DNA of 64,000 bases from Pseudarthrobacter sp. Fe7 (GTDB taxonomy: Bacteria > Actinomycetota > Actinomycetes > Actinomycetales > Micrococcaceae). The stretch covers positions 4,030,001 through 4,094,000 of the forward strand of contig CP099977.1 in NCBI GenBank assembly GCA_024372495.1, given 5' to 3'. Shown here in pieces: positions 45,398 to 54,536 of this stretch (positions within the stretch are counted from its first letter, which is position 1; each line of letters starts with the position of its first letter). The notes below the pieces were generated by a model. It saw only the letters and a program-made list of their open reading frames with translations, had not been told where the DNA came from and did not search any database. Made by a program: the position numbers and the translations under genes.

Positions 45398-47829
45398 CTA
45401 GGCGCCGGCCGCGGCAACCGCCGCACCGTTGGCGTCACCCTTCGAAGCCTCGTCCGAGGCCCCGGCGAGCCGGATCCAGGTGTCCACCACAGTGTCCGGG
45501 TTGAGGGAGACGGAGTTGACGCCCTCCTTCACCAGCCATTCGGCGAAGTCGGGGTGGTCGCTGGGGCCCTGGCCGCAGATGCCCACGTACTTTCCGCGGG
45601 CGCGGCAGGCCTTGATGGCCATGCTGAGCAGCTTCTTCACGGCAGCGTCCCGCTCGTCGAAGCTGTTCGCAACGATGGCCGAGTCCCGGTCCAGGCCCAG
45701 GGTCAGCTGGGTCATGTCGTTGGAGCCGATGGAGAAGCCGTCGAAGTGCTCCAGGAACTCATCGGCCAGCAGCGCGTTGGACGGCAGGCTCGCACATCAT
45801 GATCACCTCGAGGCCGTTTTCGCCGCGGCGCAGGCCGTTCTCGGCGAGCAGTTCGATGACGCCCTGTGCCTCGTCCAGGGTGCGGACGAACGGGATCATC
45901 AGCTTGACGTTGGTCAGGCCCATCTCGTTGCGGACAAAGGACAGGGCCTCGCATTCGAGGTCGAAGCAGTCCCGGAAGGACGGCTCCAGGTAGCGGGACG
46001 CGCCGCGGAACCCGATCATCGGGTTTTCTTCGTGCGGCTCGTAGGCCGGGCCGCCGATGAGGTTGGCGTACTCGTTGGACTTGAAGTCGGACATGCGCAC
46101 GATCACCGGTTCCGGCGCGAAGGCCGCGGCAATGGTGGCCACGCCTTCGGCAAGCCGCTTGATGTAGTACTCGCGGGGGCTGGCGTACGCGCTGATCCGC
46201 TCCCGGATCTCGGCGGCAACATCCTCCGGCTGGGTGTCCAGGTTCAGCAGCGCCTTGGGGTGGATGCCGATTTGCCGGTTGATGATGAACTCCAGCCGGG
46301 CCAGGCCCACGCCGTGGTTGGGCAGCTGCGCGAACGTGAACGCCTGCTCCGGCGTGCCCACATTCATCATGACCTTCACCGGCGCCTCGGGCAGGCTCGG
46401 TGATGCCGGTTTCCTCAACGCTGAAGTCCAGCAGGCCCTCGTAGATGGTCCCGGTCTCGCCGTCGGCGCAGGACACGGTGACTTCCTGGCCGTCGGACAG
46501 TGAATCAGTGGCACTGCCGGTGCCCACGACGGCGGGAATCCCCAGTTCGCGGGCGATGATGGCCGCGTGGCAGGTGCGTCCGCCGCGGTTGGTGACGATC
46601 GCGGAGGCACGCTTCATGATCGGTTCCCAGTCGGGATCAGTCATGTCCGCCAACAGGACGTCGCCGGTCTGGAACGAGGCCATCTGGTCGATCGCGGTAA
46701 GGATCCGCACCTTGCCGGCGCCGATCCGCTGGCCAATGGCGCGGCCGTCCACCAGCACCCGGCCGGTTTCGTTCAGCCGGAACCTGCTCATGCTGCCCGG
46801 GGCCCGGCGGGACTGCACGGTTTCCGGGCGGGCCTGCAGGATGTACAGGCCGCCGTCCGTCCCGTCCTTGCCCCACTCAATGTCCATGGGACGGCCGTAG
46901 TGCTTCTCAATGGCGACGGCGTGCCGCGCAAGCTGCTCCACGTCGTCGTCCGTCAGGCTGAAGCGCGAGCGCAGCGCAGCCTCCACCGGCACGAAGTCAA
47001 TGGTGCGGCCGATCTCGCTGCTGTCCGTGTACGTCATCTGCAGGGCCTTCTCGCCCAGGCCCCGCTTGAGGATCGCCGGGCGGCCGGCCTCCAGTGCGGG
47101 CTTGTATACGTAGAACTCGTCGGGGTTCACGGCCCCCTGCACCACGGCTTCGCCCAGCCCGTAGGAGGAGGTGACGAACACTGCGTCCTGGAAGCCGGAC
47201 TCGGTGTCCATGGTGAACATGACGCCGGAAGCGCCGACGTCGGAACGCACCATACGCTGGATGCCCGCCGAGAGTGCCACCTCTGCATGTTCGAACTTGT
47301 GGTGCACGCGGTAGGCGATGGCGCGGTCGTTGTAGAGCGAGGCGAAGACGTCCTTGATGGCCTGCAGGATGTTCTCGATCCCGCGGACGTTCAGGAAGGT
47401 TTCCTGCTGCCCCGCGAAGGAGGCATCGGGAAGGTCCTCTGCGGTGGCGCTGGAGCGGACCGCCCAGGACAGGTCTGCAGAGCCGGCGTGCTTGTCCACC
47501 AGCTGCTGGTAGGCCTCGCGGACCTGCGCCTCAAAGTCCGGCAGGAAGGGCGTCTCGCGGACCAGGGTCCGGATCTCCTGGCCGGCAGCGGCGAGGGCCG
47601 TCACGTCGTCGGTGTCCAGCCCCACCAGCCGGTCAGCGATCTTCTGGTCCAGCCCGGAGCCGGACAGGAACCGGCGGTAGGCATCGGCCGTGGTGGCGAA
47701 GCCGTCAGGGACCTGGACGCCGGCGGAGGTCAGGTTCTGGACCATCTCACCCAGGGAGGCGTTCTTGCCGCCTACCTTGTCCAGGTCCTTGAGTCCGAGT
47801 TCAGAGAACCACAGAACGTCTGTCGTCAT
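45398..47829 (-). CDS. ppsA: Phosphoenolpyruvate synthase, two +1 frame errors
   Basis: ATG at 47829. Removing inserted bases at 46393-46397 and 45786-45790 (both GAGCTG in the gene) joins three frames to about 809 residues. Order: ATP-grasp domain (GGKNASLGEMVQNLTSAGVQ, AVRSSATAEDLPDASFAGQQ, YILQARPETVQSRR), phosphohistidine domain (AIVTNRGGRTCHAAIIAREL with the catalytic His), and the C-terminal PEP/pyruvate barrel (GLARLEFIINRQIGIHP, FYSIGSND-type FSIGSNDMTQLTLGLDRDSA). It makes PEP from pyruvate with ATP to AMP and Pi. It is downstream of lutABC and ppsR, so lactate-derived pyruvate is fed to gluconeogenesis. Confidence 0.92.
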
Positions 47830-47975
47830 GTTTACTGCTCCTTTGCAGAGGGTGGCGTAGGCATGGCCGGCCGCTCACGGTAGTGCCGGCCGGAAGGAAA
47901 ACCCTGCTAACAGTTTCAGGTCTGCAGCGGACTTTCCACATCATGTGTGCTACGCCACGTTTGTGAAATCGGGGG

Positions 47976-48809
47976 CTAATGCTTCAGGTTCATCCGCTGC
48001 AGAATGGTGGCCGCCATCTCCTCCACGGAGACGGTGGCCGAGTTCAGGTATGGGATCCGGTGCGAGACATACAGCTGCTCGGCACTCCGCAGCTCAAAAC
48101 CGCACTGCCGCAGGGACGCATACGGCGAGCCTGGGGCGCCGTTCGGTGCGGATCTGGCTCAGGCGCAGCGGGTTGGAGGACAGGCCGAAACATTTCGACA
48201 CGAACGGCCGCAGCGGCTTGGGCAGGCCGTCCCGCTGGAAATCCTCATCCACCAAGGGGAAGTTCGCCGCAAAGATGCCGTGCTGCAGGGCCAGGTACAT
48301 GGTGGTGGGGGTCTTGCCGCACCGGGACGGGGCCACCAGGATCACCTGGGCCTTTTCCAGCGCACGCAGGCTCTGGCCGTCGTCGTGTTCCATGGCATAC
48401 TCCACCGCCGCCATCCGGGACTGGTAGCGCGCGGCATTCCCCAGCCCGTGCGCCCTGCCCGGTTCACCGCTGGCAGGAGTGCCCAGCGCCTTTTCCAGGA
48501 CACCCACGTGGGTGCCGATCAGGTCCACCATGGCACCCTTGCAGCCGGCCAGGATCTGCCGGATTTCGCTGCTCACGGCCGTGGAAAAACCAGCGGCTGG
48601 GGCCCGCTGGCGGCCAGGCCGTCGATGGTCCGCACCACGGACCGCGCCTGTTCCTCTGTGGTGATGAAGGGGATGGTCACGCGGTCGAAGTTGTCCACCG
48701 GGAACTGGGTCAGCAGCGTATTGCCCAGCGTTTCGGCGGTGATGCCGGTGCTGTCCGACAGGAAGTAGACAGGCCGCAGAGCAGCAGTGTTCAGAGCAGC
48801 AGTGGTCAT
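47976..48809 (-). CDS. ppsR: PEP synthase regulatory protein (DUF299 kinase/pyrophosphorylase), two frame errors
   Basis: ATG at 48809, nine bases after the lutC stop. The start PVYFLSDSTGITAETLGNTL is the DUF299 hallmark, and the nucleotide loop VILVAPSRCGKTPTTMYLAL (P-loop-like SRxGKTP) is present. The frame is lost in a T-run near 48588 (five T, six expected) and again at AGCCT 48128-48132; correcting both gives 277 residues ending RIPYLNSATVSVEEMAATIL. This bifunctional enzyme phosphorylates (ADP-dependent) and dephosphorylates the catalytic region of PpsA, switching gluconeogenesis. It precedes ppsA by 146 bases. Confidence 0.9.
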
Positions 48810-48818
48810 GGCAGAACT

Positions 48819-49457
48819 CTAGCGGGCAATGATGACATCAAGCCTGCGGGGGCCGTGGACCCCCTCCACACGTTCAAGCTCGATGTCGCTGGTGGCGCTC
48901 GGCCCGCTGATCATGGTGATGGGCCGGGTCCCGTCGATCCGGCGCAGCGCCTCGGGCAGGATCCCGGCGATGTCCGCGGCCTTCACCACACAGATGTGGT
49001 GGTCCGGAACCAGGCTGATGGCGCGGCGTCCCTGGTTGGCGCTGCCGTCCAGGATGATGGTTCCCGTCTCGGCTACGGCCACCGCGCTGCCGGTCACCAC
49101 CGCATCGATGCCATCAAGCCCGGCAACGCTGAGCGGTTCCGCCGCAGAGTCCAGGCGGCGGCGGGAACTGCCGCTGCCGCCGTCGTCCGCCCCTGCCAGC
49201 CACCCGGCGTCGAGCCCCTCGGGCACCACGTAGGTGCGCGCCCCCTCAAGGAGCGACGCAATTGTGGCGGGGACCTCCGCTGCGGGCACCACGGCCACCT
49301 GCGCCTTGTAGTCCACCAGCCGGTCCACCAGGAGCTCGATGAGTTCGTCGGCGCCCATCCCCGATACTGCCCGGTATTCCCGGGGGATCTGCGGCGCCTT
49401 GGGGCTGTCCTGCAGCGCGGAGCGGATCCGCGAGAGGATGTCATCGCGTGCTGTCAT
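48819..49457 (-). CDS. lutC: Lactate utilisation protein C
   Basis: 212 residues, intact. The LutC/YkgG (DUF162) signature is seen in DAVVTGSAVAVAETGTIILD and RRAISLVPDHHICVVKAADI, with TRPITMISGPSATSDIELER and the end VEGVHGPRRLDVIIAR. It belongs to the LutABC complex that oxidises L-lactate to pyruvate. Its ATG at 49457 abuts the lutB stop. Confidence 0.92.
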   Translation of the reverse strand: MTARDDILSRIRSALQDSPKAPQIPREYRAVSGMGADELIELLVDRLVDYKAQVAVVPAAEVPATIASLLEGARTYVVPEGLDAGWLAGADDGGSGSSRRRLDSAAEPLSVAGLDGIDAVVTGSAVAVAETGTIILDGSANQGRRAISLVPDHHICVVKAADIAGILPEALRRIDGTRPITMISGPSATSDIELERVEGVHGPRRLDVIIAR

Positions 49458-50967
49458 TACTGGCTTTCCTTATCGTCTCGGGAGGGCGCGGCGGACTTGT
49501 GCTCTTTGGCCCACCAGTCCCGGAAGGACTGTGCCGGAGGGGCCGGGATGTCCCGGCTTTGGGTCCAGCCGCCGGCGATGCCGGGAAGCTTCTTGATCTT
49601 CTTGTCCCGTCCGGCGGCCAGGCGGCCCAGCGGCAGACCCTTCTCCACCAGGCCCAGGTTCCTGCCGGAGGACAGTGCCCAGGACGCCGCCTTCATGCCG
49701 ACGTCCATCTGGCTGGGGATCTTTTTCGTCCCGCGCTTGCTGTCCACGTCCACACTGCGCAGGTGCACCAGGATGTCCGGAATGTTGATCTTGACAGGGC
49801 AGGCGTCGTAGCAGGCACCGCACAGGGAAGAGGCGTAGGGCAGGGAACTGTTTTCCTCCGCCTGGATGCCGGTGAGCAGCGGGGAAAGGATGGCGCCGAT
49901 GGGTCCCGGGTAGGTGGACCCGTAGGCGTGGCCGCCTGTCCGCTCGTACACCGGGCAAACGTTCATGCAGGCGCTGCAGCGGATGCAGTGGAGGGCGGAG
50001 CGGCCCATTTCATCTGCCAGCGCGGCGCTGCGGCCGTTGTCCAGGAGCACCAGGTGCACGTTCTGCGGCCCGTCGCCTTCGGTGACTCCGGTCCACAGCG
50101 AGGTGTACGGGTTCATCCGCTCCCCCGTGGACGAGCGCGGGAGCAGCTGCATGAACACTTCCAGGTCCTGCCAGGTGGGCAGCAGCTTCTCGATGCCCAT
50201 CACGGTGATCAGCGTTTCGGGAAGGGTGAGGCACATCCGGCCGTTTCCTTCGGATTCGACGACGGCCAGGGTGCCGGAATCGGCCAGGGCAAAGTTGGCA
50301 CCGGACACCGCCACCTTGGCGGTGAGGAACTTCCGGCGCAGGTGTTCGCGGGCGGCCATGGCCAGAACGGGGGGATCGTCGGTGAGGGCGGGGTCCGCGC
50401 CCGGCATTTCGCGGAGGAAGATGTCCCGGATTTCGGTGCGGTTCTTGTGTATGGCAGGAACCAGGATGTGGCTGGGCTTGTCATGGTCCAGGCTGGACGA
50501 TGAGCTCGGCAAGGTCCGTTTCGAAGGCCTCGATTCCCTGCTCCTCGAGGAACTCGTTGAGCCCGATCTCCTGCGTGGCCATGGACTTGACCTTGACCAC
50601 CTCGGTTTCGCCGGTCTCCCGGACCAGTCCAGTCACGATTTCGTTGGCCTCCCTGGCGTCGCGGGCCCAGTGGATCACCCCGCCGCGGGCGGTGAAGTTT
50701 TTCTCGAACTCCTCCAGCAGTTCGGGCAGCCCCGCCATCACCGATTCTTTGATGGCGGACCCGGCATCGCGCAGGCTGCTCCCAGTCGGGGAGTTCGGAG
50801 ACCACGGCCTGCCGCTTGTCGCGGATGGTGTGGGTGGCGTGGCCAAGGTTGGCCCGCAGCTGGGCGTTGCCCAGTTCACGGTGCGCCGCCTTGGGGAAGG
50901 ACTCCCCGGCGAACAGGTTGCCCGAGCCGAAGGCGGGCAGGGCGGGCATTCCCAGGAAGGTGGTCAT
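49457..50967 (-). CDS. lutB: Lactate utilisation protein B (iron-sulfur subunit), two +1 frame errors
   Basis: ATG at 50967, overlapping the lutA stop (ATGA). Inserted bases at 50773-50777 and 50490-50494 (both CAGCTG) break it into three frames; corrected it is about 503 residues. Features: N-terminal LPALPAFGSG, the DUF162 core (AMAAREHLRRKF, GTLAVVESEGNGRMCLTLPE), and a ferredoxin domain with CIRCSACMNVCPVY and CGACYDACPVKINIP that binds two 4Fe-4S clusters. It passes electrons in the LutABC L-lactate oxidase. Confidence 0.92.
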
Positions 50968-51765
50968 CGGAGGGCCTTTCCGGTGGAGACGCGGACTTCG
51001 CCAGTGACGGAAGCCGGATGTTCCATGGTGCTGGCCAGGATCTCGGCCAGGTGGAGGGTGGTGGTGGAGCGCCCTGGCGGGACAGGCCGCCGCCGATGTG
51101 CATCAGGCAGGAGGCATCCCCGCCGGTGCAGAGCTCGGCGCCGGTGGCCTGGATGTTGGCCGCCTTGTCCTGGAGCATGGCCGACGAAACATCAGCGTTC
51201 TTCATGGAAAACGTACCGCCGAAACCGCAGCACTGGTCCGCTTCCGGCAGGTCGGCCAGGTCGATTCCCTGCACGGTCCGCAGCAGCCGGGACTGCCGGT
51301 CCCCCAGCCGCAGCAGGCGCATGCCGTGGCGCTCGGGTGGTACGTCACCCGGTGCGGGAAGTAGGAGCCCAGCTGCGCACCGGCGTCGGTCACGCCCAGC
51401 ACGTCCACCAGCAGTTCGGAGAGCTCGTAGGTTTGGGCGCCGACGGCGGTGGCGCGGGCTTCCAGCGCGGCGTCACCGCAGGAGCGGGCCACCATGGGGT
51501 GCTGGTGCTTGACCGAGGCGACGCAGGAACCGGAGGGGGCGACGGCGACGTCGTAGTCCGCGGCATCGAAGGCGGCCACATGGTTGGCCACCACGGGGAC
51601 GGCTTCCTTGAGGTAGCCGCTGTTCACGTGCATCTGGCCGCAGCAGGCCTGGCCGGAGGGAAACACCACTTCGTGTCCCAGCCGCTCAAGGATCCTGACG
51701 GTAGCCTTCGCCGTGGCCGGGTACATCGCATCCACGATGCAGGTGGCGAACAAGGCAATTCTCAT
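50964..51765 (-). CDS. lutA: Lactate utilisation protein A (CCG domain subunit), two one-base losses
   Basis: ATG at 51765. CCG-type cysteine motifs: MRIALFATCIVDAMYPAT, QACCGQMHVNSGYLKE, and QCCGFGGTFSMKNADVSSAM. A base is missing near 51329-51334, where the gene reads CCGAGCGCC instead of CCGAGCTGCC (restoring HPSCHGMRLLRLG), and another in a G run near 51070-51085 (restoring the GRSTTTLHLAEILAST end). Corrected length 267 residues, normal for LutA. First gene of the lutABC-ppsR-ppsA operon, controlled by the operators at 51794-51919. Confidence 0.9.
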
Positions 51766-51793
51766 GACGGCCTTCCAAATGGGGTTGAGCATA

Positions 51794-51919
51794 TGGTCTG
51801 ACCACAGTAGACCACGTGACGCCAACCACTTTCAACCCCCGGGTCTGATGGTGAACCGGCTCACACTTCCCGGAAATTATGGGCTACACTTCCGTGGTCG
51901 GACCATTGTGGTCTGACCA
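51794..51919. promoter_or_regulatory. Three operator palindromes in the lut/lldP divergent promoter
   Basis: TGGTCTGACCA at 51794-51804 and 51909-51919, and the close variant TGGTCGGACCA at 51895-51905. The consensus fits the TNGTNNNACNA sites of FadR/LldR-type regulators, and lldR is encoded just downstream of lldP. One site lies 30 bases from the lutA start and two lie 40-60 bases before lldP, so both transcripts can be repressed together and released by lactate. Confidence 0.75.
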
Positions 51920-51955
51920 AACACACCCCCAACACCCTCAATGTGGAGGAACTCT

Positions 51956-53701
51956 GTGGACCACTTCACCCCCAGCACTGACCCGGTGCTGAACAGCGTC
52001 GCCTGGTCGGCCATTGTCGCCCTGCTGCCGCTGCTGACCTTCTTTCTCCTTCTCGCCGTCGCCAAGACCAAAGCGCACGTGGCCGGTGGGTTCGCCCTGC
52101 TGGTGGCCCTGGTTGTGGGCATCCTGGCTTTCAAGATGCCGGCCGGCCTGGCACTCCTGTCCGCAACCCAGGGTGGAGTTTTCGGCGCCTTCCCCGTGCT
52201 GTGGATCGTGGTCATGGCCGTCTGGCTTTACCAGGTGACGGTGCTCAGCGGCCGCTTTGAAGACCTCCGCCGGGTCTTCGATGTGATCGGGGGCGGGGAC
52301 GTCCGCCTGCAGGGTGTCCTGATCGCATTCTGCTTCGGCGGCCTGCTGGAGGCTCTTGCCGGCTTCGGCGCACCGGTGGCAATCACCGCCACCATGCTGC
52401 TGGCCCTGGGCCTTCCTCCGCTCCGGGCCGCTGCCGCCGTGCTGGTGGCCAACACCGCCCCGGTGGCCTTCGGTGCCATGGCCATCCCGATCACCACCGC
52501 CGCCGGGCTCACCGGCCTGCACGCGACGGACATCGGTGCCATGGTGGGCCGCCAGGCACCGCTACTGGCCACGTTCGTCCCGCTGATCCTGCTCTTCATC
52601 CTGGACGGCCGCAAGGGTTTGAAGGACTGCTGGCCCGCCGCTGTGGTCGTCGGATTCTCGTTCGCCGCAGCGCAGTTCCTCTGCTCCAACTTCTTCTCCT
52701 ATGAGCTCACCGACATCATGGCCTCGCTGGTTGGCCTGGGCGCAGCCGTTCTGTTCTTCCGCTTCTGGAAGCCCAAGGGCACCGCGGCAGCGCGTGACCG
52801 GCTGGGGGCCGCCGTGGAGGCCACTGCCGCCAGCACCGCGTCCGAAAACCAGGGTCCAGGACGCGCCAGCGCGGGCAGCGTCGCCACCCTGCAGGCTGCC
52901 GGCGACGAAAGCCTCACGCCCGCACGCACCTGGCTCGCACTGTTTCCCTACTTCCTCGTTATTGTGGTGTTCGGCATCGCCAAACTGTGGAAGCTCGGCG
53001 TCGACCTTCCCGCCGCCCTCGCCGCCACCGATGTCAAGGTCCCGTGGCCCGTCCTCCACGACGCCCTGGTGAGCGCCGACGGCAAGCCGCTGTCCTCCAC
53101 CACCTACGTCTTCCAGTGGCTGTCCAGCCCCGGAACACTCCTGCTGATCACGGGCCTGATTGTCGCCGTGGTCTACGCCCGCTTCGATGACCACGGCCGC
53201 TTCCCCATGACGGTAGGCAACGCCGTGTCCGAAATCGGACGGACCATCTTCAAGATGCGCTGGGCCGGACTCACCATCATCACGGTGCTGGCACTGGCCT
53301 ACGTCATGAACAACTCCGGCCAGACGGTCTCGATCGGCGTCTGGCTGGCCGGCACCGGCAGCTTCTTCGCGTTCCTCTCCCCCGTGCTCGGCTGGCTGGG
53401 CACGGCCGTGACGGGTTCGGATACCTCCGCGAATGCCCTGTTTGCCAAGCTGCAGCAGACAGCCGGCGTGAATGCAGGGATCGACCCGAACCTCCTCGTG
53501 GCCGGCAACACGGCCGGCGGGGTAGTGGGCAAACTCATCAGTCCGCAGAACCTCGCCATTGCCGCCACCGCGGTCAACCTTGACGGCCAGGAGTCGGTCC
53601 TTCTGCGTAAGGTGGTCGGATGGAGCGTGGGGCTGCTCCTGGTGCTGTGCACCATCGTCTATCTGCAGTCCACCCCTGTCCTGGGCTGGATGCTTCCGTA
53701 G
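51956..53701 (+). CDS. lldP: L-lactate permease
   Basis: 581 residues from the GTG at 51956 (RBS GGAGGAACT). LldP family features: VAWSAIVALLPLLTFFLLLA, FCFGGLLEALAGFGAPVAIT, the substrate-binding loop GWLGTAVTGSDTSANALFAK, and GNTAGGVVGKLISPQNLAIA near the end. About twelve or thirteen helices. Proton-coupled uptake of L- and D-lactate and glycolate. Intact. A hairpin at 53723 separates it from lldR. Confidence 0.93.
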   Translation: MDHFTPSTDPVLNSVAWSAIVALLPLLTFFLLLAVAKTKAHVAGGFALLVALVVGILAFKMPAGLALLSATQGGVFGAFPVLWIVVMAVWLYQVTVLSGRFEDLRRVFDVIGGGDVRLQGVLIAFCFGGLLEALAGFGAPVAITATMLLALGLPPLRAAAAVLVANTAPVAFGAMAIPITTAAGLTGLHATDIGAMVGRQAPLLATFVPLILLFILDGRKGLKDCWPAAVVVGFSFAAAQFLCSNFFSYELTDIMASLVGLGAAVLFFRFWKPKGTAAARDRLGAAVEATAASTASENQGPGRASAGSVATLQAAGDESLTPARTWLALFPYFLVIVVFGIAKLWKLGVDLPAALAATDVKVPWPVLHDALVSADGKPLSSTTYVFQWLSSPGTLLLITGLIVAVVYARFDDHGRFPMTVGNAVSEIGRTIFKMRWAGLTIITVLALAYVMNNSGQTVSIGVWLAGTGSFFAFLSPVLGWLGTAVTGSDTSANALFAKLQQTAGVNAGIDPNLLVAGNTAGGVVGKLISPQNLAIAATAVNLDGQESVLLRKVVGWSVGLLLVLCTIVYLQSTPVLGWMLP

Positions 53702-53722
53702 CCAGCCCACCCGCGCACAACC

Positions 53723-53750
53723 GGAGTGCGGGCCCACCGGCCCGCACTCC
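53723..53750 (+). terminator. Hairpin after lldP
   Basis: Arms GGAGTGCGGGCC and GGCCCGCACTCC with a 4-base loop directly after lldP. It may attenuate rather than fully stop transcription into lldR. Confidence 0.65.
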
Positions 53751-53763
53751 CCCACCCCAGAGG

Positions 53764-54520
53764 ATGCCCGTGACAACCGCTGCAGCCGGAGCAACACCCC
53801 GCTCCCGAACCCACGACGCGCTCCTGAAGGACATTGAAACGGACCTGCGGGAGGGCAAAATCAAGGTCGGTGACCGGCTCCCCGGCGAACGGACCCTGGC
53901 GGAAAACTACGGGATCTCCAGGGCGTCAGTGCGCGAAGCCATCCGCATCCTCGACGCCATGGGCGTGGTCCGCAGGCTCCGTGGGCTCGGGCCCCACCTC
54001 CGGCGCCATCGTGGTCTCCGATCCCTCCGCCGGGCTCTCCTCCGCCCTCCGGCTGCATGTTGCCAGCAACCGGCTGCCGGTCCGGGACATCGTCCAGACC
54101 CGCATCCTCCTGGAGACCTGGACTGCCCGCGCCGGCGCGGCACGCGACGGCGGCGACGCGGAGCGGAAACAGGCGGCCCAACTGCTCGAAGCCATGGACC
54201 AGCCCGAGCCTGGACCGGGCAACCTTCCACGAGCCTGGACGCCCGATTCCATGTGGCGCTGAGTTCGCTCGCGGGCAACGAGGTGATGGCCACCATCATG
54301 GAGTCCCTGAGCGGTTCGATCGTGGGCTACGTCAAGGGAGCCATGGATGCCATGGCGGACTGGCCGGCCGTCCTGGAAGTCCTGCGCAGCCAACACCATG
54401 GAATCTTCGATGCCGTCCAGTCCCGGGACGGCGAGCCTCGCCGCGCGCCTGCTGCGCGAGCACATCGAATGGTTCTACCAGCGGGCCGGGGACGCCACCC
54501 CGCCACGCACCGTCACCTGA
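53764..54520 (+). CDS. lldR: FadR/GntR-family lactate regulator, four +1 frame errors
   Basis: ATG at 53764 (GTG at 53770 is an alternative with GAGG before it). The winged helix reads DRLPGERTLAENYGISRASV then REAIRILDAMGVV. Inserted bases at 53974-53978, 54207-54211, 54232-54236 and 54434-54438 each break the frame; corrected it is about 250 residues with VGSGPTSGAIVVSD after the wing and an FCD ligand-binding domain (DRATFHELDARFHVALSSLA, with metal-site D and H; QHHGIFDAVQSRDGELAARL). FadR-type LldR proteins release DNA on binding lactate. The four errors returning conserved sequence argue against real decay. Confidence 0.87.
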
Positions 54521-54536
54521 CTTTCTTGGAGCACGC

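Noticed and set aside
18196..54438. Programmed ribosomal frameshifting at the repeated GAGCCTG sites
   Set aside because: The sites lack a slippery heptamer or stimulator, occur in unrelated genes, and some genes would need three or four events. A +1 error in the sequence is simpler.
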